Source: Azovibrio restrictus
Lineage (GTDB): Bacteria; Bacteroidota; Bacteroidia; Chitinophagales; Chitinophagaceae
Assembly: GCA_029255605.1 (NCBI GenBank)
Contig: JANLJF010000065.1
Coordinates: 1-45,648, forward strand
DNA: 45,648 nt
Direction of reading: 5' to 3'
How positions within the stretch are numbered: the stretch's first letter is position 1; each line of letters begins with the position of its first letter. The translations under genes were made by a program, and so were the position numbers. Positions 24,855-32,065 of this stretch are shown piece after piece. A model generated the notes under the pieces. That model was not told where the DNA came from. It did no database searches and saw only the letters and a program-made list of their open reading frames with translations.

Positions 24855-25670
24855 ATGTCAACTATGTCTATTCAAATTCCACCAGTGGTTTACAAATATC
24901 GTGACTGGTCGAATCCTGAACACAAACGTCTATTAACTAACTGCGAAATAAACTTTGCACCGCCAATTGATTGCCAAGAACAACATGAATGCAACTTGTC
25001 AAGAGATTACGATTCTGTGAATGAGGGACTACTCTATAAATATTATTACCACACGGCTCCAAATTATGGGTACTATTCTCATGAAGACCGCGACAACATC
25101 GCGAAAATGATGGTTAAAAACTCTCCGATGAATGATATTAAGCATCGGGAACGAACCAACGAACGGTTCAGAGCTATCATAAATCGCGATTTATCAATCT
25201 TTTGCGTTAGTCCTTATAAAGATGTAATGAATTTATGGGAAGTTTTTGCAGATGGTCATATGGGATTTTGTGTAGGTTTTGATAGTGCAGCTTTAATGAA
25301 ATACTCAGATTATTTTGGCAGCGGCGGTAATGTTGTTTATTACGACACTAGTAACCCGCCCAAAATCAGACCATTTACATTTTCAAAAGAGGAGCTAATT
25401 GAGGATATGATGAAAATGATATACTCCTTACCTGACATATTTGTAGATGAGAAAGAATACAGATTTTCTAAATTGTATATTCCTAATCGGCAACTATCAG
25501 TTGATGTAAGTTGTTTTAAAGAAATCATACTTGGCAGTAGTATTTCCGAAAAGGATAAGGATGAAATTACAACTATTGTGAAGAAGCAATTTCCGAAAGT
25601 AGAATTCTCTCAAGCTAAATGTGACATAGCGAAGGAGTCCTTTGAATTTTATGGAATCTCTTTAACGTAA
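24855..25670 (+). CDS. DUF2971 family protein
   Basis: 271 aa from the ATG at 24855; a second ATG at 24864 is possible. VYKYRDWSNPEHKRLL near the start, the INFAPPIDCQEQ segment, and FCVSPYKDVMNLWEVFADGHMGFCVGFD in the middle match the DUF2971 pattern (Y-K-Y-R, then L-W-x-x-Y/F-A-x-x-H-x-G). EYRFSKLYI and LGSSISEKDKDEI follow as usual. No signal peptide or membrane helix. The biochemical function of the family is not established to my knowledge; it is frequent in defence and mobile regions. The next gene starts 25 bp after its stop, so they form a pair. Confidence 0.8.
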   Translation: MSTMSIQIPPVVYKYRDWSNPEHKRLLTNCEINFAPPIDCQEQHECNLSRDYDSVNEGLLYKYYYHTAPNYGYYSHEDRDNIAKMMVKNSPMNDIKHRERTNERFRAIINRDLSIFCVSPYKDVMNLWEVFADGHMGFCVGFDSAALMKYSDYFGSGGNVVYYDTSNPPKIRPFTFSKEELIEDMMKMIYSLPDIFVDEKEYRFSKLYIPNRQLSVDVSCFKEIILGSSISEKDKDEITTIVKKQFPKVEFSQAKCDIAKESFEFYGISLT

Positions 25671-25695
25671 TTCTGGATTATCTAATTTGCGTGTT

Positions 25696-26490
25696 ATGAA
25701 AAGACGTACTTTTCCAAGTGGTGCATATGATATAAATTGGAAAATAATTAAGGATGCGAAATGGGGGCCATTTAAATCGTATCAATGTGTAATAAATGAA
25801 GAAGAAGCATTTTTTATACTTAAAAATGCCCAGTGTCATATTTTGTATCAGTACATTCACGCAGATGCACAATCGGTTCTCTTGAATTTTGACGATTTTT
25901 TCAGGGAAGTTAACACAATAGACCGTAAAATATCGGGCTTTGAAAGGTGCATGAAAACCGTTATCATCAACTTTCCTTGTAGTTATTTCAGCCAACAACA
26001 ATTGCTTTCACTCCCACCCGACATCCGGTATTTAAGATTGAGTTGCGATTACAACAACTTTTATGGGACTGTTGAGAAAATTGATTTGATAGAGTGGGAA
26101 TTTCGACACGACATTAAGCTAATAAACTGGCAGTTTGAGAAGAACGAATGTGAGTGTGAAGATTATGAGTTGGATGGCCGATTTATAATGAACTTCATTG
26201 TTAATGAAACATTATATAAAGCCTCAATTGGCAACTTGGAGTTAAGTACATTATTGCAATCTGCAAGTATAATCCCTAATTATATACAGTTGTCAATTGA
26301 CAACTATAATCACGTATGGATTGAAGTAGACAAGGAAACTAAAAAAATTTTTATTGGAGATTACTTCAGAAACTACTTTACAAAACAAAATGCAATAGAT
26401 TTTTGTTATCATGTTTGGAAGAATTGCAATTGGAGTAATAGTGGTGTAGTGAAACAAAAGCAGCTTGAATATAAGTACAAAGAAACTTAG
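25696..26490 (+). CDS. Hypothetical protein paired with DUF2971
   Basis: 264 aa from the ATG at 25696 (TTG at 25687 would add three residues). Soluble, rich in aromatic residues, Asn and Cys, very AT-rich DNA. I recognise no domain or catalytic motif. It is probably co-transcribed with the DUF2971 gene and is followed 40 bp later by the right long repeat with its weakened terminator. Because it shares the 1.85-kb insertion with DUF2971 only, the two may act as one cargo module. Confidence 0.6.
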   Translation: MKRRTFPSGAYDINWKIIKDAKWGPFKSYQCVINEEEAFFILKNAQCHILYQYIHADAQSVLLNFDDFFREVNTIDRKISGFERCMKTVIINFPCSYFSQQQLLSLPPDIRYLRLSCDYNNFYGTVEKIDLIEWEFRHDIKLINWQFEKNECECEDYELDGRFIMNFIVNETLYKASIGNLELSTLLQSASIIPNYIQLSIDNYNHVWIEVDKETKKIFIGDYFRNYFTKQNAIDFCYHVWKNCNWSNSGVVKQKQLEYKYKET

Positions 26491-26530
26491 TACTTCCTAT
26501 AGGTCAGGCATCAAAAAATGAACTAAACCG

Positions 26531-26584
26531 GGCACACTGAAAAATGAAGCAGTTATGAATAAACCTCATTGCTGCTTTTTCTTT
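26531..26584. repeat. Long direct repeat, right copy (second insertion)
   Basis: Matches 24676-24730. The bases before it (CTAAACC) differ from the 24668 copy, so the identity begins at GGGCACACTG. From here on sequence composition changes to the core-genome type. Confidence 0.85.
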
Positions 26585-26664
26585 GGTACAACAATACTAT
26601 ACATTCCTCCTTCGTTATCCGCTCGTTAACCAATTCTAAATTCCCCGTTAACAGGCCGCCGGAA

Positions 26665-26697
26665 TTTGGCAGCAGCCCGGTTGCCGTTGCATCTTTG
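26665..26697 (+). promoter_or_regulatory. Candidate promoter for the small ORF
   Basis: TTTG (26665-26668) and CATCTTTG (26690-26697, one mismatch to TAnnTTTG) are 21 bp apart, a normal Bacteroidota arrangement. The ATG follows 38 bp later. Confidence 0.5.
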
Positions 26698-26735
26698 CCC
26701 TATCAAACAAACACACACTATAAATAACAAACACA

Positions 26736-26858
26736 ATGGCAAAGATCATCGCAATAGCATTCATCCTGTTTTCAGCTTACGTGGTTAAGCATCAAAACAC
26801 AGCCGCAATAGCTGCTGCCGCCACGCACGATATGTCATACACCATTGCCCACAAATAA
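26736..26858 (+). CDS. Small hydrophobic peptide
   Basis: 40 aa beginning MAKIIAIAFILFSAYVV, then a polar/alanine-rich tail ending in YTIAHK. A single short hydrophobic helix suggests a membrane peptide or a signal-bearing exported peptide. Support comes from a promoter-like pair upstream and an intrinsic terminator 25 bp downstream, so it forms a complete small transcription unit. I know no named family. It is the first gene right of the insertion junctions. Confidence 0.5.
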   Translation: MAKIIAIAFILFSAYVVKHQNTAAIAAAATHDMSYTIAHK

Positions 26859-26882
26859 TAATTTTCCAAACCTTATATAACG

Positions 26883-26908
26883 AAGGCTTGCCATATGGCA
26901 GGCCTTTT
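26883..26908 (+). terminator. Intrinsic terminator after the small ORF
   Basis: AAGGCTTGCC and GGCAGGCCTT arms form a stem of about ten pairs with one G-U, closing on ATAT and followed by TTTT. Confidence 0.7.
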
Positions 26909-27305
26909 GCATAATATACAACTCATCGCTATTTTACGTATATTTGCTATAGTTCTTTGAAGGCGATTGAAAAGTGCAGCAGGATTATTTTATCGTAAAC
27001 ACATAAGGGAAAATAAAACCGGTGATTTCACAACAAATCACAATAATTGTTTCTTTTACCGGCAGCATAAAACCGGAAACAAACGGAAACAAAATGCTTG
27101 GATTGATATTGAAAATCAATAATTTAGGTAGGCGGAATTGATTGTTCCGTGAAATCGGAACCGTTTGGAACAGTTCCGGTTGTAAACGGCGGACTTGCGA
27201 ATATTGACTGCCGACTTAATTATCCACAATCCTCTTAATGTTTCATAAAAATCACCGTGGAACATTATTTTTGTGGAAGACCGTTTTTTTCAACCACACA
27301 AATCC
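26909..27305. other. Non-coding region upstream of the hydrolase-parAB cluster, with repeats and a DnaA box
   Basis: About 400 bp without a gene. It holds a 7-bp inverted repeat (GTGATTT 27022-27028 / AAATCAC 27035-27041), several ACCGG/CCGGT motifs, CGGAAC/GTTCCG arms near 27156-27179, a perfect DnaA box TTATCCACA at 27220-27228 and GTGGAACA close to half of a parS-like site at 27257-27264. A chromosome origin or partition site is possible because parAB follows, but one DnaA box alone is weak. Confidence 0.35.
27266..27273 (+). promoter_or_regulatory. Candidate -7 promoter box for the hydrolase gene
   Basis: TATTTTTG matches TAnnTTTG and lies 32 bp before the ATG at 27306. No clear -33 element. 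Confidence 0.45.
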
Positions 27306-27986
27306 ATGCGTTTCACATATTATGGCCAGTCCTGCTTTATGGTAGAGGTTGCAGGTAAAAAACTGCTATTCGATCCGTTTATTACAGGTAATGAACTGGC
27401 TAAAGATATAGATGTCAATAGCTTACAGGCCGATTATATATTGGCTTCGCATGGCCATGGCGACCACGTAGGAGACTTGCTGACGATAGCTAAAAATACG
27501 AATGCTACGGTCATCTGCTCGCCCGAAGTGGAAAACTGGGTGAACGGCAAGGGCTATAGCCATACCATAGGCATGAACATGGGGCTGATGAAAACCGAAT
27601 TTGGCGAGGTGCGCATGGTAATAGCAGGCCACAGCAGCTCGATGCCTGATGGCACTTATGGCGGCAACCCGGCAGGCTTTGTTATCAAAACGGCAGAAGG
27701 CAACTTCTACTATTCCGGCGATACCTGCCTGATGCTGGATATGCAGCTGATACCCAGGTACTTTGCAAAGCTCGATTTTGCACTGTTACCCATCGGCGGC
27801 CACTTTACTATGAATGCGGAAGATGCAGTGATAGCTGCCGGGTTTATAGAATGCGATAAAATCATAGGTGTGCACTTCGATACCTTTGGCTATATCAAAA
27901 TAGACCATGATGCAGCTGTGCAGGCATTCAAGGCCGCAGGAAAAGAGCTTATTTTGCCAACCATTGGTAAAACGATAGATATATAA
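27306..27986 (+). CDS. UPF0173-type metal-dependent hydrolase (metallo-beta-lactamase fold)
   Basis: 226 aa from the ATG at 27306, which gives the usual family start MRFTYYGQSCFMVEV; an upstream GTG at 27273 adds 11 non-conserved residues and is rejected. SHGHGDHVGD is the H-x-H-x-D-H metal motif, AGHSSSMPDGTYGGNPAGFVI and YSGDTCL supply the next ligands, and GVHFDTFGYI the last histidine. Cytoplasmic; the natural substrate of this family is not established. It precedes parA by 44 bp in the same direction. Confidence 0.88.
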   Translation: MRFTYYGQSCFMVEVAGKKLLFDPFITGNELAKDIDVNSLQADYILASHGHGDHVGDLLTIAKNTNATVICSPEVENWVNGKGYSHTIGMNMGLMKTEFGEVRMVIAGHSSSMPDGTYGGNPAGFVIKTAEGNFYYSGDTCLMLDMQLIPRYFAKLDFALLPIGGHFTMNAEDAVIAAGFIECDKIIGVHFDTFGYIKIDHDAAVQAFKAAGKELILPTIGKTIDI

Positions 27987-28030
27987 TAATAATTCACCTT
28001 ATCTCAATAGAAAGGAAAACATAAGTGACA

Positions 28031-28855
28031 ATGGCGAAAGTAATAGCGATAGCGAACCAAAAGGGAGGAGTAGGGAAGACTACTACGGCCATCAACCTGG
28101 CTGCAAGCCTGGCTGTACTGGAATATAAAACACTGCTGGTAGATGCCGACCCCCAGGCCAATAGTACCACGGGTAATGGCTTCGACCTGAAGAATATACA
28201 GGTGAGCCTGTACGATTGCATGGTGAATGATACACCGGCATCGCAGGTGATACTGGAAACAGGCACGCCCAACCTGTACCTGGTGCCCAGCCACCTGGAC
28301 CTGGTAGGTGCCGAAATAGAGCTGATACATCACCCCAACAGGGAACATGTAATGCGCAATGCACTGGAAGAGCAACGTAAGAATTTTGATTTCATCATTA
28401 TAGACTGCTCACCATCGCTGGGCCTGATAACGGTAAATGCCCTTACAGCTGCCGATAGCGTGGTGATACCCGTACAGTGCGAATACTTTGCCCTGGAAGG
28501 TTTGGGCAAATTGCTGAACACCATCAAAATAGTACAAACCCGCATCAATACCGATCTGCAGATAGAAGGTATCCTGATGACGATGTACGATGGTCGCCTG
28601 CGCCTGAGCAATCAGGTGGTGGAAGAAATTAAAAACCACTTTGGCGAGTTGGTGTTCGATACCATCGTACACCGCAACACCCGCCTGGGCGAGGCCCCAA
28701 GCTTTGGCACTCCTGCATTAATGTATGATGCGGAAAGCACCGGCGCTGTCAATTATCTCAACCTGGCAAAAGAGATATTGCAGAAGAACAACCTGACCAA
28801 AATAAAGAACGAAGACAAAATCTTTGAAACCGACGACCATGTCGCAGACCAATAA
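28031..28855 (+). CDS. parA: Chromosome partitioning ATPase ParA (Soj)
   Basis: 274 aa from the ATG at 28031; the GTG two codons earlier is less likely. The deviant Walker A motif is KGGVGKTTT (residues ~11-19), Walker A' DADPQANSTTG follows, and IIDCSPSLG is Walker B. Typical of the chromosomal ParA/Soj family, which forms ATP-dependent dimers on DNA and moves ParB-parS complexes. It overlaps parB by 17 bp, showing coupled translation. Confidence 0.95.
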   Translation: MAKVIAIANQKGGVGKTTTAINLAASLAVLEYKTLLVDADPQANSTTGNGFDLKNIQVSLYDCMVNDTPASQVILETGTPNLYLVPSHLDLVGAEIELIHHPNREHVMRNALEEQRKNFDFIIIDCSPSLGLITVNALTAADSVVIPVQCEYFALEGLGKLLNTIKIVQTRINTDLQIEGILMTMYDGRLRLSNQVVEEIKNHFGELVFDTIVHRNTRLGEAPSFGTPALMYDAESTGAVNYLNLAKEILQKNNLTKIKNEDKIFETDDHVADQ

Positions 28856-29768
28856 GAAGCAAGCATTAGGAAAAGGTATTCGCGCATTGCTGAATACCAT
28901 TGATGAGGAAATGAAAGGGCCTTCGGAAACCGGTTCTGTACCCCCATCGGTATCTGGTAATAACACCCCGGCAGCAGGCAGTATCACGCGCATCCCTGTC
29001 GATCAGATAGAAGTGAACCCCAAGCAGCCCCGCCACGATTTTGATGAGCAGGCGCTGAAAGAATTATCAGAAAGCATCAAGTTGCACGATATCATCCAGC
29101 CTGTCACAGTAGTGAAGGTGGGCGCTACTACATATCAATTGATATCGGGCGAACGCCGCTGGCGCGCATCGCGCATGGCTGGCCTGAAAGATATACCTGC
29201 ATACATACGCACGGCTGATGACCAGCAGATGCTGGAAATGGCCCTGCTGGAAAACCTGCAGCGCGAAGACCTGAATGCGATAGAAATATCACTAAGCTAT
29301 AAAAGGCTGATGGATGAGTGCGACCTGACACAGGAACAAGTGGCAGAACGCATGAAGAAAGACCGCAGTACGGTTACCAACTATCTGCGCCTGCTGAAAC
29401 TGCCGCCAGATGTGCAGAAGTCGGTACGCGATGGCCAGCTGAGCATGGGGCACGCACGTGCCATCATAGGGCTTGATAAGGTAGATGAGCAACTGTATGT
29501 GTACCGCGAAGCTATGCAGAAAGGCCTATCTGTAAGGCAGGTGGAACAACTGGTGAAGAATATGGCCAGTGGTGCCGAAAAACCGGTGGCATCTGCTGCA
29601 CCAACCAATAAGATACCACCTGCATACAAGCGTATAGAAGACAATATGGCTTCTCACTTCAGCACCCGCGTAAAGCTGGACAGGAAGAAGAACGGCAAGG
29701 GTAAGATTGTGATAGAGTTCTATAACGATACCGACCTGGAGCGCATCATGGAGAAAATGAGCCTTTAG
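28839..29768 (+). CDS. parB: Chromosome partitioning protein ParB (Spo0J)
   Basis: 309 aa from the ATG at 28839 (MSQTNKKQALGKGIRALL, the usual ParB start). The N-terminal CTPase domain has ITRIPVDQIEVNPKQPR and SGERRWRASRMAG (G-E-R-R motif). The HTH domain follows (LTQEQVAERMKKDRSTVTNYLRLLKLP, LSMGHARAIIG), and a C-terminal dimerisation part ends in FYNDTDLERIMEKM. Binds parS sites and spreads as a CTP clamp. No perfect parS was found in the window. Confidence 0.95.
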   Translation: MSQTNKKQALGKGIRALLNTIDEEMKGPSETGSVPPSVSGNNTPAAGSITRIPVDQIEVNPKQPRHDFDEQALKELSESIKLHDIIQPVTVVKVGATTYQLISGERRWRASRMAGLKDIPAYIRTADDQQMLEMALLENLQREDLNAIEISLSYKRLMDECDLTQEQVAERMKKDRSTVTNYLRLLKLPPDVQKSVRDGQLSMGHARAIIGLDKVDEQLYVYREAMQKGLSVRQVEQLVKNMASGAEKPVASAAPTNKIPPAYKRIEDNMASHFSTRVKLDRKKNGKGKIVIEFYNDTDLERIMEKMSL

Positions 29769-29818
29769 TTGACCTGTTGATTGGTTGATTAGTTGACTTG
29801 TTAATCAATTAACCATTT

Positions 29819-29908
29819 CCTCCCCTTGGGGGAGGCCGGGAGGGGCGATAGTATTAATTATAACCACAAAACTACTTCCTCCCCCTTGGGGGGAGGCCAG
29901 GAGGGGGC
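29819..29908. repeat. Two GC-rich near-palindromic repeat units
   Basis: Copies at 29819-29846 and 29878-29908, each CCTCCCC(C)TTGGGGGAGG followed by CC(G/A)GGAGGGG-type sequence. The second copy ends 2 bp before the ATG at 29911, so its AGGAGGGGG also acts as the ribosome site of that gene. Units of this look are dispersed in many Bacteroidota genomes. Confidence 0.7.
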
Positions 29909-29910
29909 AA

Positions 29911-30390
29911 ATGATTCCGCAAAACTGGGAAAAGGAAGCGAAGGAACACCAGAAGGCTTACAAAAGGCTGCTGGAAAAGGGTAACAGGAACAAGATGCTG
30001 AAAGCCTTGCCAGACCTGCATGAAGAAGCCTTTAGCAAGATAGACTGCCTGGAATGTGCTAACTGCTGCAAGAACTATTCCCCCCGCTTCAAACAACCCG
30101 ATATAAAACGCATAACCAAAGTGCTGCGCATGAAAGAAGGTGATTTTGCAGCTACCTACCTGCGCTTAGATACCGATGGCGACTATGTGGTAAAGCAATC
30201 GCCCTGCCCATTCCTGGCGGCTGATAATACCTGCAACATCTACGAAGATCGCCCCAGCGACTGCCGCCGCTATCCGTATACTGATGAAGATGTACTGCTG
30301 AAACGCGTACAATTGACATTAAAAAATGCCACCGTTTGCCCCGCTACCTACACGGTACTGGAAGCGTTGCTGAAGATGGAAGGAAAGTAG
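29911..30390 (+). CDS. YkgJ-family cysteine cluster protein
   Basis: 159 aa. Cysteines are arranged as in the YkgJ family: CLECANCC, then CPFL, CNIYEDRPSDCRRYP and CPA. These are thought to bind zinc or an Fe-S cluster; function is unknown. The basic N-terminus (KEAKEHQKAYKRLLEKGNRNK) is normal for Bacteroidota members. The strong AGGAGGGGG ribosome site is provided by a dispersed repeat. Stop is 2 bp from the convergent nnr stop. Confidence 0.85.
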   Translation: MIPQNWEKEAKEHQKAYKRLLEKGNRNKMLKALPDLHEEAFSKIDCLECANCCKNYSPRFKQPDIKRITKVLRMKEGDFAATYLRLDTDGDYVVKQSPCPFLAADNTCNIYEDRPSDCRRYPYTDEDVLLKRVQLTLKNATVCPATYTVLEALLKMEGK

Positions 30391-30392
30391 TT

Positions 30393-31901
30393 TCAGCTTG
30401 CAGTAAGTTCTTTATACACACTCCCCAGCTCATTCACAATATCACCCGCTATCAAAGCTTCCTGCGATATGGCTTCGGCAGCAAGGTCTCCTGCACGGCC
30501 ATGAAGGTACACACCCAGCAATGCAGCATTGTAAGATGAATAGCCTTGTGCCAGCAGGGAAGTAAGGATGCCTGTCAGCACATCGCCGCTGCCGCCTGTG
30601 GCCATACCGGCATTACCGGTTATGTTATACCAGCATTCACCTTCGGGGGTTACTACAGCGCTGTACCGGTCTTTGAGGATAATGTAGATATTGTAGCGCA
30701 TAGCCTGTGTACGCGCCAGTTCCAGCCGCTGCATGCTGTTGCCCGTTTTACCAAACAGCTTTTCAAACTCTTTGGGGTGGGGCGTTATAATGCTATCGGC
30801 AGGTATCTTGTGTAATAGCTCCGGTTGCTTAGCCAGTATATTGATGGCATCGGCATCTATAACCAATGGGTTTTTATAGGTCTCTATGAAATCGGCAAAG
30901 GCCTTGATGGTATATTCATGTGTGCCCATGCCGGGGCCTATGCCTATTGTATCATCGTCTGTATATCCACTAATGGCTGATATGTACTTATCTCCCTTAG
31001 TTGTAAACATGGCTTCGGGTAGGGCCGTTTGCAGAATGGTATAGCCGCATTCCGGCGCCATTACCTTTACTTTGCCGGCACCTGTGCGCATCGCAGCTTT
31101 GGCAGATAGCGTAATGGCACCCATCATCCCGTGGCTGCCACCTACCAGCAATGCAGTGCCGTAAGTGCCTTTGTGAGAAAAGGGTTGGCGTGGCTTATAG
31201 ATGCTCCCGGCAGTCAGGCTGTCTATCACGTTATAGTTGGTAGCAGTGGCCTCTATGAAGGTTTGGTTCAGGCCAATGTCTAATATGTGTATATCACCTG
31301 CAAGCTTGCCTGTTTCAGGATGCAGGAAGGCACGTTTGTAAAACTGGAAGCTAAGAGTATCGTTCACGGCCAATACCTGTTCCGTATCGGCTGGTATGGT
31401 GTCGGCGGGCATGCCGCTGGGTATATCTATGGCTATCTTCCTGTTGGGTAGCTGGTTGATGTGGTTAATAAAGTCGGCTACCCAGCCTTCTACAGCGCGG
31501 TTCAGCCCCGTACCTAATATGGCATCTATGATGACGATGTTGGCAGGTATGTCGGTTATAAAGGCATCCGGTTGCAGTATCTCTACCAGCGATGCATCTA
31601 TATGCTGCAGCTTCTTCAGGTTCATCTCACAGTCTTCCGATAGCTTGTCGGCAAATTGCAGTAGAAAAGCCTTTACGCCATAGCCCATGCGGTGCAGCAT
31701 GCGTGTAATGGCCAGTCCATCGCCGCCATTGTTGCCGCTGCCACAGAGCACCACAAATACGGTGTCTTTGGGTTGATGTGCCGTGAGCCATTCCACACAG
31801 CGTGCAGCGGCACGCTCCATCAGGTCGAAAGAGGATATGGACGAGGCATGTATAGTATAGGCATCGCAAGCCTTTATCTGAGAAGCTGTGAACAGTTTCA
31901 T
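30393..31901 (-). CDS. nnr: Bifunctional NAD(P)H-hydrate epimerase / ADP-dependent dehydratase
   Basis: 502 aa, the normal fused length. The N-terminal YjeF_N epimerase domain (1-~215) has GSGNNGGDGLAITRML and DAILGTGL. The C-terminal ribokinase-like dehydratase domain has KGTYGTALLVGGSHGMMGA, GIGPGMG, ITPHPKEF and the ATP/ADP site GGSGDVLTG. It repairs damaged hydrated NADH/NADPH: the epimerase interconverts R and S forms and the dehydratase restores NAD(P)H. Stand-alone transcription unit. Confidence 0.95.
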   Translation of the reverse strand: MKLFTASQIKACDAYTIHASSISSFDLMERAAARCVEWLTAHQPKDTVFVVLCGSGNNGGDGLAITRMLHRMGYGVKAFLLQFADKLSEDCEMNLKKLQHIDASLVEILQPDAFITDIPANIVIIDAILGTGLNRAVEGWVADFINHINQLPNRKIAIDIPSGMPADTIPADTEQVLAVNDTLSFQFYKRAFLHPETGKLAGDIHILDIGLNQTFIEATATNYNVIDSLTAGSIYKPRQPFSHKGTYGTALLVGGSHGMMGAITLSAKAAMRTGAGKVKVMAPECGYTILQTALPEAMFTTKGDKYISAISGYTDDDTIGIGPGMGTHEYTIKAFADFIETYKNPLVIDADAINILAKQPELLHKIPADSIITPHPKEFEKLFGKTGNSMQRLELARTQAMRYNIYIILKDRYSAVVTPEGECWYNITGNAGMATGGSGDVLTGILTSLLAQGYSSYNAALLGVYLHGRAGDLAAEAISQEALIAGDIVNELGSVYKELTAS

Positions 31902-31975
31902 ATAACAATATTAAGCAAACAATGAGATGACAAAAATTATATGCCTAAATATCTGGAAATGTGTAGATAACTGCT

Positions 31976-32006
31976 TTTGGTCACTGTAGTGTAATTCCTA
32001 TCTTTG
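31976..32006 (+). promoter_or_regulatory. Promoter of the receptor-TPR-barrel operon
   Basis: TTTG (31976-31979) and TATCTTTG (31999-32006) with a 19-bp spacer are exact matches to the Bacteroidota -33 / -7 consensus. The expected start near 32012 leaves a leader of about 54 bases. Confidence 0.7.
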
Positions 32007-32065
32007 TTGCGCTTCAGGAATAATATAAAAGACTATTTTTCGGGGCAAATTTTAATATTCATTTA

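Larger units (their letters stand above)
24686..26540. mobile_element. Small nested or tandem insertion flanked by ~54-bp repeats
   Basis: About 1.85 kb between the long direct repeats, with two rightward genes (DUF2971 and unknown) and no recombinase. It shares the att core with the larger element, so it likely inserted at the same site, either by its own lost integrase or by that of the neighbour in trans. Confidence 0.6.

Noticed and set aside
27144-27264. Genuine parS sites
   Set aside because: Only half matches are present (GTGGAACA, TGTTCC plus GTGAAA with a missing centre); no full 16-bp palindrome was seen in the window.
27273-27305. GTG start of the UPF0173 hydrolase
   Set aside because: The GTG lies in the -7 promoter-like box and the added residues are not conserved; MRFTYYG at 27306 is the family start.
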